The notes: generated by a model not told the origin, from the sequence alone. DNA of 48,178 nucleotides from Psychrobacter sp. UBA3962 (GCF_002385225.1 NZ_DGDC01000004.1:1-48178); one strand, 5' to 3'; counted from the first letter of the stretch, positions 1-8,739 are shown. A program made the numbers and translations.

Positions 1-16
1 CCTTAACTGACTGGCA

Positions 17-364
17 TTAGTCCACTACCCCCCTCTTTTTGGCCAGATCATCTAAAATATTGCTTGGGTCTGCCACATGATATTGCACGCCCTGCTCACT
101 GGTAAAGCTAAACTGTTCTAAGCTTTTAGTAACCTTTCCTACCATGACTTGCGGCTTAATTGATTGCGGATTTTTTTTATCCGCTAAGCCAGTCGCTGCT
201 AACTTAGCACTCGTTATCAGGCTTAGTCCCACCCCCACAGCTGTGATTAAAAACAGCTTGGTTAAAGCCGCTTTTTGGTAAGGATTTTTATCGTTGCTAG
301 TAGGATCTGTGTTTTGATTGGTTTGGCCATTTTTAATAGGTTCGGCAGTTTTATTGTTAGACAT
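17..364 (-). CDS. Small single-pass membrane protein of unknown function
   Basis: I do not recognise this 115-residue protein. Residues 1-30 are polar and rich in Asn, Thr and Lys, one hydrophobic helix lies at about 36-52 (LFLITAVGVGLSLI core), and the last 50 residues are soluble and charged. The frame stays open to an ATG at 415, but that ATG directly follows the T-run of the fadA terminator, so a start there would lie inside the terminator. The ATG at 364 has AAAAGG about eight bases upstream and is chosen. It follows fadBA on the same strand but is separated from it by a terminator, so it probably uses read-through or its own promoter. The soluble part could face the periplasm. This is a conserved-looking but unassigned gene. 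Confidence 0.55.
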   Translation of the reverse strand: MSNNKTAEPIKNGQTNQNTDPTSNDKNPYQKAALTKLFLITAVGVGLSLITSAKLAATGLADKKNPQSIKPQVMVGKVTKSLEQFSFTSEQGVQYHVADPSNILDDLAKKRGVVD

Positions 365-415
365 AAGGCAATACCTTTTGGTAAAAGCTGAATTTATTTT
401 GCCTAATAAAGACAT

Positions 416-455
416 AAAAAAGCACCTCTAACATTACGTCAGAGGTGCCTTTTAT
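416..455 (-). terminator. Rho-independent terminator of fadBA
   Basis: GCACCTCT at 422-429 pairs perfectly with AGAGGTGC at 441-448. On the minus strand the stem is followed by six T (416-421). It lies 50 bases beyond the fadA stop. Confidence 0.75.
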
Positions 456-505
456 ACAAGATAAATAAACAGAACTTTTTGCTCTATTATTTAACTTTTT
501 TTGGG

Positions 506-1678
506 TTATACACGCTCGATAACTGTAGCGATACCTTGACCTAGACCAATACACATGGTGGCTAGACCAATTTCAGTATCCATCTGCTCCATAGCATTTA
601 GCAGGGTTACTGTGATACGTGCACCAGAACAGCCTAGTGGGTGACCTAGAGCGATAGCGCCACCGTTAACGTTAACGATGTCTTGCTTGTCTAATAGGTT
701 TAGAGCTTTTAGGACAGACAGACCTTGAGCAGCGAATGCTTCGTTTAACTCAATAGTTTGCATGTCATCAAGGCTCATGCCAGCACGCTTAAGAGCTTTT
801 TGAGTGGCTGGTACTGGACCGTAACCCATGATAGCGGCATCACAACCAGCAACCGCCATACTACGGATACGAGCACGTGGCTTAAGACCTAAGTCTTTTG
901 CTTTTTGAGCGCTCATTACTAGCATTGCAGATGCACCGTCTGATAGCGCAGAAGAAGTCGCAGCAGTAACTGTACCATTTGCTGGGTCGAATACAGGGCG
1001 TAGTTTTGCTAATGACTCTAAGGTAGTGTCAGGGCGGATAACTTCGTCCACAGTACAAAGCTGTAGGCGGCCTTGCTCGTCATGACCTTCAATACCGATG
1101 ATTTCATTGTCAAAACGACCAGCTTGAGTTGCTTCCCATGCACGGCGATGAGATTCAACACCAAACGCGTCTTGTTGCTCACGAGTGATGCCATTCATGC
1201 GGCCTAACATTTCAGCCGTTAAGCCCATCATGTTAGAAGCTTTAGCATAGTGCTTAGAGGCGGCTGGGTTGATATCGATACCATGCATCATGCCTACGTG
1301 ACCCATGTGCTCCACACCACCGATGATGAACACGTCACCTTGGTTGGTCATGATTTGAGCCGCTGCAGTATGTAGCGCTTGCATTGATGAGCCACATAAA
1401 CGGTTTACAGTTTGACCGCCAGCAGTTTTAGGAATATCAGCCAATAAACCGATGTTACGGCCAATGTTCATGCCTTGTTCTAGGGTCTGGTTAACACAAC
1501 CCCAAATCACATCTTCAACTTCATTGGTATCAAAATCGTTACGCTGAACTAAGGCACGCACTAGCTCTGCTGACATGCTGTCTGCACGAACATTACGGAA
1601 CATACCGTTTTTGGATTTACCCATTGCAGTACGCACGCCATCTACGATGACCACGTCTTTTGGACTTAATGTTGTCAT
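506..1678 (-). CDS. fadA: 3-ketoacyl-CoA thiolase FadA (acetyl-CoA acyltransferase)
   Basis: This cytosolic beta subunit of the fatty-acid oxidation complex cleaves 3-ketoacyl-CoA with CoA to acetyl-CoA and a shortened acyl-CoA. It has 390 residues, the usual length. The acyl-accepting Cys is C95 in NRLCGSSMQALH. The second catalytic pair is His346 in GGAIALGHPLGCSGAR and Cys376 in MCIGLGQG, all in family positions. The start is supported by AAGGAG eight bases upstream. It lies 136 bases downstream of fadB on the same strand, the standard fadBA order, although this spacer is long and holds a large hairpin. The terminator at 416-455 ends the operon. Confidence 0.96.
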   Translation of the reverse strand: MTTLSPKDVVIVDGVRTAMGKSKNGMFRNVRADSMSAELVRALVQRNDFDTNEVEDVIWGCVNQTLEQGMNIGRNIGLLADIPKTAGGQTVNRLCGSSMQALHTAAAQIMTNQGDVFIIGGVEHMGHVGMMHGIDINPAASKHYAKASNMMGLTAEMLGRMNGITREQQDAFGVESHRRAWEATQAGRFDNEIIGIEGHDEQGRLQLCTVDEVIRPDTTLESLAKLRPVFDPANGTVTAATSSALSDGASAMLVMSAQKAKDLGLKPRARIRSMAVAGCDAAIMGYGPVPATQKALKRAGMSLDDMQTIELNEAFAAQGLSVLKALNLLDKQDIVNVNGGAIALGHPLGCSGARITVTLLNAMEQMDTEIGLATMCIGLGQGIATVIERV

Positions 1679-1705
1679 GTAATACTCCTTAAATTTTTTT
1701 ATCGT

Positions 1706-1783
1706 TTAGTCTAACTGATGCTGCCTGCTCATTCATTATTGAGTCATGCGCTACTAGAGCAGATGTCAGCATCAGTTGACTAA
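1706..1783 (-). repeat. Long imperfect hairpin in the fadB-fadA spacer
   Basis: The outer arm 1713-1723 (AACTGATGCTG) pairs perfectly with 1767-1777. Beyond a one-base bulge at 1712 the pairing continues for six more pairs (1706-1711 with 1778-1783). Inside, CTGCTC (1725-1730) pairs with GAGCAG (1757-1762), leaving a 26-base loop. This gives about 23 pairs in a 78-base element. No T-run follows on the minus strand, so it is not a classical terminator. It may be an mRNA processing or stability structure, or a palindromic repeat of the chromosome. Confidence 0.7.
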
Positions 1784-1814
1784 TTAATTATTTAGTCGTC
1801 CCAAGCTTATGGTA

Positions 1815-3974
1815 TTAGGCTTTTGGGTAAAAAGTTTCGCCGGCTGCAGCCATATCACGGATTTTCTGTGGCGCTTCATAAGCCTTGCCTAGGTGAGCAT
1901 ATTTCTCACATAGCGCTAAGTAGTTATCAAGGCCTAGTTGGTCGATATAACGGCATGGACCACCACGGAATGCAGGGAAACCAACGCCCATAATCATTGC
2001 CATATCAGCTTCGGCTGGAGTAGCAACGATGTTGTCTTCTAGGCAGCGAACCGTTTCGTTACAGAAAGCAAGCATCATACGATCAATGATAGTTTGATCA
2101 TCAAACTCTTTCTTATCGCTGTCTGTAGTCGCTTTTAATAGCTCGTAAGTGGCTTCGTCAGCAGTTTTCTTCGGCTTACCACGTTTGTCCATCTCGTACT
2201 TATAGAAACCAACGCCATTTTTCTGACCTAAGCGGTTGTTTTCAAATAGATGCTTGATAGCGCCTTTGTAGTCTGGCTTCATACGATCTGGGAAGCCTTC
2301 TGCCATTACGTCTGCACCATGCACGCCCGTGTCTAGGCCTACCACGTCGATTAAGTAGGCAGGACCCATAGGCCAACCGAATTTCTCCATTACTTTATCA
2401 ACGTGTACGAAATCAGCGCCTTCTTTCAATAGCAAATCAAATGCGCCAAAGTATGGGAACAATACGCGGTTTACTAAGAAACCTGGGCAGTCGTTTACAA
2501 CAACAGGCACTTTACCCATACGCTGAGCTAGCGCAACAGTAGTCGCAATCGCTTCTTCTGATGATTTCTCACCACGGATAACTTCTACCAATGGCATGCG
2601 GTGTACTGGGTTAAAGAAGTGCATACCCACGAAGTTCTCTGGACGCTCAAGCACAGTGGCTAAATGAGTGATAGAGATGGTTGAAGTGTTAGAAGCTAGG
2701 ATAGCGTTTTCTTTAACTAGTCCTTCCACTTCTTTTAATACTGCGTGCTTAACTTTTGGATTTTCAACAACCGCTTCGATAACGATGTCAGTTTCGCCAA
2801 AGTCGCCGTAGTTAAGGGTTGGACGAATACGACTTAGCGTTTCACCCATTTGTGCTGGCGTCATTCTCTTACGCTCAACCATTTTGCCTAACAGCTTGCT
2901 GGCTTCACCCATACCTAAGTCTAATTGCTCAGACTTGATGTCTTTCATGATAATTGGCAGACCTTTTGAGGCTGCTTGATAAGCAATACCGCCGCCCATG
3001 ATACCAGCACCAAGTACCGCAGCTTCATTGATTTCATGAGCATTCTTAGTGTGTTTTTTGGCCAGTTTCTTAACCGCTTGATCGTTTAAGAATAAACCTA
3101 CTAAGCTTTCTGCTTGTGGGGTTTTCGCCGCTTTAGCGAAATGAGCCGCTTCTACTTTAATCGCTTCATCGCGGCCCAAGTTCACATGCTTTTCAATCGC
3201 TTCGATAGCAATAGCTGGAGCTGGGTACTGCTTAGGATTTGCTTTAGCGAAGATAGCGCCTTTGGCACTGTTGAATGCCATCGCTTGCTCAAGCTGATTT
3301 AGCTTAACCGGTTGCAGCTTCTCTTCACGCTTCGCTTGCCAGTCTAAGTCACCTGCAATGGCTTTTTTGACTAGGTCAATAGCGGCGGCTTCTAGATCGT
3401 CTTGTGCCACAACAGCATCAACCAAGCCTAATTTAAGAGCTTCGGCTGGCTTTTGAGCCTTACCGGTTGCAATTAACTCTAACGCATTGTCAATACCGAT
3501 AACACGTGGGGTACGCACACTACCGCCAAAGCCTGGGAAGATACCTAGCTGAGTTTCTGGAAGACCGATTTGAGCTTTTTCGCCCATTACACGGTATTCA
3601 CAAACTAGGGTCATTTCACAACCGCCACCTAGAGCAGCACCGTTAATCGCAGCTACTTTAGGGAATGGCAGATCTTCAAAGCGGTTGAATACACCGTTGA
3701 TTTCAACGATCCAGTTTGTAATTTCTGCTTCTTCTTTTTTGAAATGGGCCACAAATTCTGTGATGTCTGCACCAGCGATAAATACGCCTTTGGTAGAGGT
3801 GACAATTAGGCCTTTTACATTATCTGCTTTTTCTAGAGCGGTCACAGCTTCGTCGAACTGTTTATTGGTTTCGGCATCAAATTTATTAACGCTCTCGCCT
3901 TCAGCATTAAACTGTAGGTTGGCAATGCCATCATCTAACAATGATACCGTAATGCGGTTACCTTGATATATCAT
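1815..3974 (-). CDS. fadB: Fatty acid oxidation complex alpha subunit FadB
   Basis: This multifunctional enzyme combines enoyl-CoA hydratase/isomerase and 3-hydroxyacyl-CoA dehydrogenase and forms an alpha2-beta2 complex with FadA. It has 719 residues. The crotonase domain covers about 1-190, with oxyanion-hole segment AALGGGCE and catalytic Glu120 and Glu140 (GLPETQLGIFPGFGG). The NAD-binding domain starts near 318 with GAGIMGGGI (322-330). The dehydrogenase His452 sits in MHFFNPVHRMPLVE, and the C-terminal dehydrogenase domain (about 500-719) is complete. AAGGAG stands seven bases before the ATG. It is the first gene of fadBA, and the 565-base region upstream must carry the operon promoter. 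I found no GAAAC-N4-GTTTC site of the Pseudomonas PsrA type there. Confidence 0.96.
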   Translation of the reverse strand: MIYQGNRITVSLLDDGIANLQFNAEGESVNKFDAETNKQFDEAVTALEKADNVKGLIVTSTKGVFIAGADITEFVAHFKKEEAEITNWIVEINGVFNRFEDLPFPKVAAINGAALGGGCEMTLVCEYRVMGEKAQIGLPETQLGIFPGFGGSVRTPRVIGIDNALELIATGKAQKPAEALKLGLVDAVVAQDDLEAAAIDLVKKAIAGDLDWQAKREEKLQPVKLNQLEQAMAFNSAKGAIFAKANPKQYPAPAIAIEAIEKHVNLGRDEAIKVEAAHFAKAAKTPQAESLVGLFLNDQAVKKLAKKHTKNAHEINEAAVLGAGIMGGGIAYQAASKGLPIIMKDIKSEQLDLGMGEASKLLGKMVERKRMTPAQMGETLSRIRPTLNYGDFGETDIVIEAVVENPKVKHAVLKEVEGLVKENAILASNTSTISITHLATVLERPENFVGMHFFNPVHRMPLVEVIRGEKSSEEAIATTVALAQRMGKVPVVVNDCPGFLVNRVLFPYFGAFDLLLKEGADFVHVDKVMEKFGWPMGPAYLIDVVGLDTGVHGADVMAEGFPDRMKPDYKGAIKHLFENNRLGQKNGVGFYKYEMDKRGKPKKTADEATYELLKATTDSDKKEFDDQTIIDRMMLAFCNETVRCLEDNIVATPAEADMAMIMGVGFPAFRGGPCRYIDQLGLDNYLALCEKYAHLGKAYEAPQKIRDMAAAGETFYPKA

Positions 3975-4052
3975 GTAAATCTCCTTGTTATTTTATTGCT
4001 TTATTTTAAGCTTCACGTGCAATCACTCCACGTCATAAGCTAAATCACTTTA

Positions 4053-4079
4053 ATTATATTCTAATAAGCTTAGGTAAAG
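4053..4079 (-). promoter_or_regulatory. Candidate fadBA promoter
   Basis: Read on the minus strand, a perfect TATAAT (4058-4053) is preceded by CTTTAC (4079-4074) with 15 bases between. The -10 is good; the -35 and spacing are weak. It lies about 80 bases upstream of the fadB start. Confidence 0.4.
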
Positions 4080-4417
4080 CGTAAGCTGTAAAACATAGGC
4101 TTCTATAGATTCTATATTATTAGAGCGCACACAGTGTAGTAAATTACTATCATATAACTTGCCGCTTTATATCTTTACCCTAGCAGCTGTGTGTTGAGTC
4201 ATCATTTACGCCGGTTAGTGTAGGGGATTTAACCCCTTGATGTCACAGCGCAATCACTGACTCATAGGTCATATATTTTATTGTATATTCTTTACAGAAA
4301 CATTTATTACCCCAAAAAAACCGCCCTACCAAGCTCCACATCAGGCCTGCTTAAATCGATATTAATCTAAGTATCATAGACTTCATAAGTCATTGATTAA
4401 ATAGATATTATATTATT

Positions 4418-4441
4418 CTGTTAGCTTAGGTGTGCTAACAG
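4418..4441. repeat. 8-bp perfect inverted repeat upstream of ispA
   Basis: CTGTTAGC (4418-4425) and GCTAACAG (4434-4441) are separated by eight bases. It lies about 60 bases upstream of the ispA -10 sequence and has no T-run, so it is more operator-like than terminator-like. Confidence 0.45.
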
Positions 4442-4503
4442 CAGGCGAAAAGTGTAACTTGCACATGTTAAACTAGTCCCCATAAAGATTAAGATAGTAT
4501 TAC

Positions 4504-4509
4504 TATAAT
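4504..4509 (+). promoter_or_regulatory. -10 element of the ispA promoter
   Basis: A perfect TATAAT lies 31 bases before the ATG at 4540. No good -35 is visible. The predicted transcript start near 4516 would leave too little leader for a TTG start at 4525, which supports the ATG at 4540. Confidence 0.45.
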
Positions 4510-4539
4510 TTCCCCTCATTTGTATTGAGCATCGGTTCT

Positions 4540-5499
4540 ATGATTAAACAGCCCGTCAGTTTTGAAAATCTAAGTCAACAGGTCATTGCCACATTAGAGG
4601 CCGACATTGAGTCTTTGCTAAGCCATGCCAACTTACCCAGTCCCTTACAAGAAGCTTGCTACTATGCGATGACTGGACAAGGTAAGCGAGTGCGTCCGTT
4701 AATGGTGGCTTGTGGTTATCAAACCGTGCTGCAAGGTGAGACTGAAACTGCTGATAACAAGGCGACAAAAACTGAGACCTCATTAGAGTCAGTTTTGTCA
4801 GACAACTGTCGACGGGCGATGTTAGCGGTAGAGTTTGTTCACACCTACTCTCTTATCCATGATGACCTCCCCTGCATGGATGACGATGATTTACGCCGGG
4901 GCCGCCCCACTTGCCACATCAAATTCGATGAAGCCACTGCCATGCTGGCAGGCGATGTGCTACAGACCTTAGCCTTTGAAGCATTAACCGCTGACATCGA
5001 AGGGTTTGCCCCTATTTCAGAGGTGCAAGCTGCCCAATTACTAACGGTTTTAGCGCCAAGAGCCAGAAGAATGGTCTCAGGTCAAATGCTGGACTTAAAT
5101 GCTGAAAACAAACAGATTACCCAAGCCGAACTTGAAGCCATACACCGGGATAAAACTGGGGCTCTAATTGAAGCAGCGGTGCTTATGGGCGGCGTGTGTG
5201 CCGAAGCAACCGCTGATCAATTGGGCGCTTTGACCCAGTTTGCCACTAATATAGGTCTAGCTTTCCAAGTGCAAGATGACATCTTAGATGTGACGGCCAG
5301 CACCGATATTCTAGGCAAGCCTGCTGGCAGTGATGAGGGACTGAATAAGTCGACCTATGTCAGATTAATGGGGGTAGAGACGGCAAGAGATTATGCTAAA
5401 TCCTTATTTGATGAAGGCAAACAAGCGATTGTCGATAGCTTTGGTCAGCAAAGTGCCTTAACCGTGCTAGCAGACTGGCTATGGCAGCGCCAGAAGTAA
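4540..5499 (+). CDS. ispA: Farnesyl diphosphate synthase (short-chain polyprenyl synthase)
   Basis: It condenses isopentenyl diphosphate with dimethylallyl and geranyl diphosphate to C15 farnesyl diphosphate, the precursor of ubiquinone side chains and undecaprenol. The protein has 319 residues. GKRVRP (48-53) binds diphosphate, the first Asp-rich motif is DDLPCMDDDD (108-117) with RRGRP following, and the second is DDILD (246-250). Two bulky residues are absent just before the first motif (SLIHDD), as in short-chain enzymes; exact chain length is inferred. Residues about 66-88 form a polar, acidic insertion between helices. The frame extends upstream to a TTG at 4525, but ATG 4540 fits the promoter better. 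Neither start has a strong ribosome site. Confidence 0.9.
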   Translation: MIKQPVSFENLSQQVIATLEADIESLLSHANLPSPLQEACYYAMTGQGKRVRPLMVACGYQTVLQGETETADNKATKTETSLESVLSDNCRRAMLAVEFVHTYSLIHDDLPCMDDDDLRRGRPTCHIKFDEATAMLAGDVLQTLAFEALTADIEGFAPISEVQAAQLLTVLAPRARRMVSGQMLDLNAENKQITQAELEAIHRDKTGALIEAAVLMGGVCAEATADQLGALTQFATNIGLAFQVQDDILDVTASTDILGKPAGSDEGLNKSTYVRLMGVETARDYAKSLFDEGKQAIVDSFGQQSALTVLADWLWQRQK

Positions 5500-5511
5500 C
5501 ACTAACAGCAC

Positions 5512-5540
5512 TATTAGACTGTCTAATAATTGATTATAAT
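5512..5540 (+). promoter_or_regulatory. Promoter with 17-bp palindrome on its -35 region, upstream of the TPR gene
   Basis: TTAGAC (5514-5519) and TATAAT (5535-5540) are 15 bases apart. The -35 lies inside a perfect 17-bp palindrome with 8-bp arms, TATTAGAC-T-GTCTAATA (5512-5528). The central odd base and position suggest a repressor or activator operator rather than a hairpin. Confidence 0.5.
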
Positions 5541-5731
5541 AGAATTCCATATTCTGCTGTCAGCGATGCCCAGCTTAATGCTCTATTATAAGCACTATCC
5601 TATAGATTCTTTTGGGTACCGCTAGTGGGACTGTCTCTATAGCAAGCCCTATTTTTATCGTGCCAGGGTTTGCTGTCCTCCAAGTAGACACTGCCAAGTG
5701 CACAACATCTTATTACACCAGTCGGAAGTTT

Positions 5732-7831
5732 ATGCTTTTTTTACAGCAGATTAATGAGTCTAAAAAAGTAACAAAGAGGGCCAAAAGTCGTTTTGGTAAT
5801 ATTCAGACTGGCCGGCGCCTGAGCTTTAAGCAGGCTTTGAGCGCTCAGCTAAAAAAAGCCACTTTAGCCAAACCCTCAACACGTAGTTTACGAACCGCTT
5901 CAAGCCGCAAGCTATCAAAAAAAGCACAGACCAATCAAAAACAATTCAATCAAAAGCAGCTCGATCAAAAAAAGCCGCTAAGCCTAAGCCGTCAGCGCTT
6001 ATTACGCTTGTGTATTTTATTAAGTTTGGCGAGTATGGCCACCCACTCTGTCTCAGCATCTGCCAATGTTTTTGACCCGATACGTCGTGTGCTATCGCCG
6101 ATTATCAGCATCATAGATAAAAAAGAGACTACACAGCCTGTTGCTCAACCTATCCTGTCTGAGGCTGAACTGATAGCGACTTCCAATACTAGTAACGAAA
6201 AAACAGAAGAATCTCATGGCCGCTTATCTCTGACCAAAGATCGACCCAGTTTGCTAAATGTGATGCAAGCTGAGTTCTTGATTAATCGCGGTGAGATAGA
6301 CGCAGGATTACAGCTTTACAAACAGGAATCCCTTAAAGATGAAGCGACGACTGTCTTTGAACGTGCCTTAGAGCTGTCCTTACTGTATGAGATGCCAGAA
6401 GAGTCCTTGGCGTTCGCAGTTAAATGGCAGCGACAAAATACCGAACACGTTCCAGCCTTGTTCTACGTCGCTCACTTGGCATTAAAAGCTCATGATTATA
6501 ATTTATCGGGCAAGGTGCTAACTGAAATCCTAGAGTATGATAATCAGGCCGATCTTAGTGAAATCCTCATTGGTATTTACCCCACCAATGAGTCTGATCA
6601 GCGCTTATTACTAGAAACCTTATTACGCCTGCCCAAGCATGACAACCCCTCTTTGTTAGTGATGCAAGCAGGTCTAATGTCGCAATTGGGTCAGCCAGAT
6701 ATTGCTTTATTGAGTGTCAACCGAGCCTTAAAGTTCAAGCCTGACAATGCGCCTTTTATTGTCCTAAAAGCGGATATCTTAAAGCAGCTTCAACCTGACC
6801 GTCAGGTACTGAAGTTTATTAGTGCTGAGCGAAAACGATTAAAAAATAATAAAACCTTGTATCTGTACGAAATCCGCTACCGCTTGGAGTTGGGTGAGAC
6901 CCAAGAAGCGCATGAACTTTTATTACAAGCTCACAAATTATTTAATGATGAAGAGGTCACGTTACTGGCCGCTTTAGTCAGTATCGATATTGAAGCTTAC
7001 CCCCAAGCAGATGAGTTGTTATCTGCGCTTGCCTCCTCGCCGGCCTATATCGATCAAGCTTACTACTATTTGGGTATTAGCGCCGAACGACAACAGAAGT
7101 TTGATAGAGCAGAGCGCTTTTTATCCAAGGTTATGCAAGAAAACTTGGTGCTAAAGGCGCGTCAAAAGTTGGTGTCTATTCAACTTTTACAAGGTCGTGC
7201 AGATGACGCGCTAGCGACCTTAAAGCAATTTAGTGAGCAATTTGATGTGTACGGACCCGAAAGCGCCATCATGCAAGCAGACATTTTACGTCAACAAGAG
7301 CAGTTAACTGCCGCGAAAAACATTTTGGCTGAAGCCAATAAGCGCTATCCCGATGATACCAAATTGATGTTTGCTAGAGCCCAGCTTTTAGACAATGAAC
7401 AAGACACCGCGCTAAAGCGTAGGCTACTTGATCGTTTACTGCTCATTGATCCTGAAAATCCCGATTACATCATCGCTTCTGCCAAACTATTGTTTGAAAT
7501 AGGCAACGAGCAAGATGTTGAGCAATCTCTAAATTTAGCGCAGTCGATATTGTCACTGCCCTTTGATTCACCCCAGTTTGATCAACAGAACTACTTAACC
7601 GCCTTAAATCTAGTAGCTGCTGATGCTCTGTCCAAAGAGCAGTACCAACAAGTTATTGAGTATCTCGAAGTGCCTTACGATATCTCACCGACTCTGGATT
7701 CAGGAATTATCTTACTTCGTGCCTATCAAGGTTTGGGACAACAAGATAAGGTCTTAGACTTGTTCAATGACATTCAGCAGCGCTTTGCAGTAGGCCAGCA
7801 AGACATCAGCGATAGGTTGCAATCTTACTAA
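5732..7831 (+). CDS. Large TPR-repeat protein, probably membrane-anchored or exported
   Basis: This 699-residue protein is built from tetratricopeptide-type helical repeats from about 160 to the end (for example the AQLLDNEQDTALKRRLLDRL region). It resembles TPR proteins that precede lolB in Moraxellaceae, but no specific function can be given. The N terminus is odd: 89 strongly basic residues (Lys, Arg, Gln, Ser rich) precede a hydrophobic stretch LLRLCILLSLASMA (90-103) ending in SVSASA, which looks like a signal-peptide core with a far too long n-region. No start codon lies close to the hydrophobic stretch. The frame opens further upstream at a TTG (5612), but the ATG at 5732 with GGAAG before it is more likely. 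lolB follows 176 bases later on the same strand. Confidence 0.75.
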   Translation: MLFLQQINESKKVTKRAKSRFGNIQTGRRLSFKQALSAQLKKATLAKPSTRSLRTASSRKLSKKAQTNQKQFNQKQLDQKKPLSLSRQRLLRLCILLSLASMATHSVSASANVFDPIRRVLSPIISIIDKKETTQPVAQPILSEAELIATSNTSNEKTEESHGRLSLTKDRPSLLNVMQAEFLINRGEIDAGLQLYKQESLKDEATTVFERALELSLLYEMPEESLAFAVKWQRQNTEHVPALFYVAHLALKAHDYNLSGKVLTEILEYDNQADLSEILIGIYPTNESDQRLLLETLLRLPKHDNPSLLVMQAGLMSQLGQPDIALLSVNRALKFKPDNAPFIVLKADILKQLQPDRQVLKFISAERKRLKNNKTLYLYEIRYRLELGETQEAHELLLQAHKLFNDEEVTLLAALVSIDIEAYPQADELLSALASSPAYIDQAYYYLGISAERQQKFDRAERFLSKVMQENLVLKARQKLVSIQLLQGRADDALATLKQFSEQFDVYGPESAIMQADILRQQEQLTAAKNILAEANKRYPDDTKLMFARAQLLDNEQDTALKRRLLDRLLLIDPENPDYIIASAKLLFEIGNEQDVEQSLNLAQSILSLPFDSPQFDQQNYLTALNLVAADALSKEQYQQVIEYLEVPYDISPTLDSGIILLRAYQGLGQQDKVLDLFNDIQQRFAVGQQDISDRLQSY

Positions 7832-7941
7832 CCCGCCCCTTAGACACAAAACTTGAACGCTACAGACTCTTAAAACTCACAAAGCCTTGATAAAATCACA
7901 TTTTTAATAAACCTTCTATTTAAACCTATACTTCCTATTGC

Positions 7942-7980
7942 TCTGTCTTTAAGCGCTAATCTATACCGCTTAAAGACAGA
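7942..7980. repeat. 14-bp perfect inverted repeat before lolB
   Basis: TCTGTCTTTAAGCG (7942-7955) and its exact complement (7967-7980) flank an 11-base loop. No T-run follows on either strand, and the lolB start codon is only 27 bases downstream, so as RNA it would form a stable stem just before the ribosome site (AAGGA at about 7998). Confidence 0.75.
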
Positions 7981-8007
7981 CTAAGCCTAATTAAATTAAG
8001 GATAATT

Positions 8008-8685
8008 ATGACCACACTGCTCAGCAACAAGCCTCTATTCTCAAGCCTAAAGCCCTCTTTTTCTAAAGCGTCTTCTAAAAAAGCAAGCCTCAGTTTGATG
8101 TTGGCCGCCAGTGCCTTTATTATTACCGGCTGTCAAACCACGCAACACATGGGTACGACACCTAATGCTACTAGCGGTGTGGTCACTGGCAGCACTCAAT
8201 ACCCAGAGCTACTACAAAGTTTTAACATCCGCGGTAAAATCGGCATCACTACTCCTAAAACGCAAAACAGTGAAGCCCAAACCGGCAGCGCTTTTTATGT
8301 CTGGGCCCAAGAACAGGAGCGCTTTGCCATAGACCTGACCGGTGCCTTAGGTATTGGCCATACCGTTATTGAATATGATGGACGTAGTGCTACTTTAGTA
8401 AGTGATCGCACGGGAGAAATTAAAGCAGCCTCTCCTGAAGAATTATTGCTACAAGCCACTGGTTGGCAAGCCCCTATCTCACAGCTGCGCCATTGGATCT
8501 CTGGTCGCCCAGCCCCTTCAGATACTAACAGTCAGTTAGATGCTCAAGGCCGCTTACAAACCTCACAGAATGGAGATTGGGTTGCTAGCTTTAGTTATAA
8601 CAATGCCAGCACCCGTACCCCCAATAAAATTTCGGTGACTCGTGCTGATGGTCACAAAGTCATTATGACCATTTCACATGGCTAA
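8008..8685 (+). CDS. lolB: Outer-membrane lipoprotein receptor LolB
   Basis: LolB takes lipoproteins from the periplasmic carrier LolA and inserts them into the inner leaflet of the outer membrane. The protein has 225 residues. The lipobox IITGC puts the acylated Cys at 42, giving an unusually long n-region (28 residues before the hydrophobic core). The LolB domain starts near 72 (FNIRGKIGITT), with the family signature GWQAPISQLRHWISGRPAP about two thirds along. The start is supported by AAGGA six bases upstream. lolB beside ispE is the usual order in gamma-proteobacteria. The stem at 7942-7980 could influence its translation. Confidence 0.92.
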   Translation: MTTLLSNKPLFSSLKPSFSKASSKKASLSLMLAASAFIITGCQTTQHMGTTPNATSGVVTGSTQYPELLQSFNIRGKIGITTPKTQNSEAQTGSAFYVWAQEQERFAIDLTGALGIGHTVIEYDGRSATLVSDRTGEIKAASPEELLLQATGWQAPISQLRHWISGRPAPSDTNSQLDAQGRLQTSQNGDWVASFSYNNASTRTPNKISVTRADGHKVIMTISHG

Positions 8686-8705
8686 TTTGACTTTTTTTTA
8701 TAACT

Positions 8706-8739
8706 ATTGAGGGGTTAACCCTTCATCCTCTCAATATTT
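8706..8739 (+). terminator. Probable terminator of lolB
   Basis: ATTGAGGGG (8706-8714) pairs with CCTCTCAAT (8727-8735) with one G-T pair, followed by ATTTT. The T-run is short, so it is only moderately convincing. Confidence 0.5.

Larger units (their letters stand above)
3975..4539. other. Divergent intergenic region fadB / ispA
   Basis: This AT-rich spacer carries the promoters of fadBA (minus) and ispA (plus). I see no gene in it. Besides the promoter-like and inverted sequences listed separately, there is a short dyad AGGGG-N6-CCCCT at 4222-4237. No terminator is evident, as expected between divergent genes. Confidence 0.7.

Noticed and set aside
365..415. Longer start of the small membrane protein
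   Set aside because: The ATG at 415 directly abuts the T-run of the fadA terminator, and the apparent ribosome site is part of the terminator stem.
5612..5731. TTG start giving 40 more residues on the TPR protein
   Set aside because: No ribosome site precedes the TTG, and the added residues have no family support; the ATG at 5732 is more plausible.
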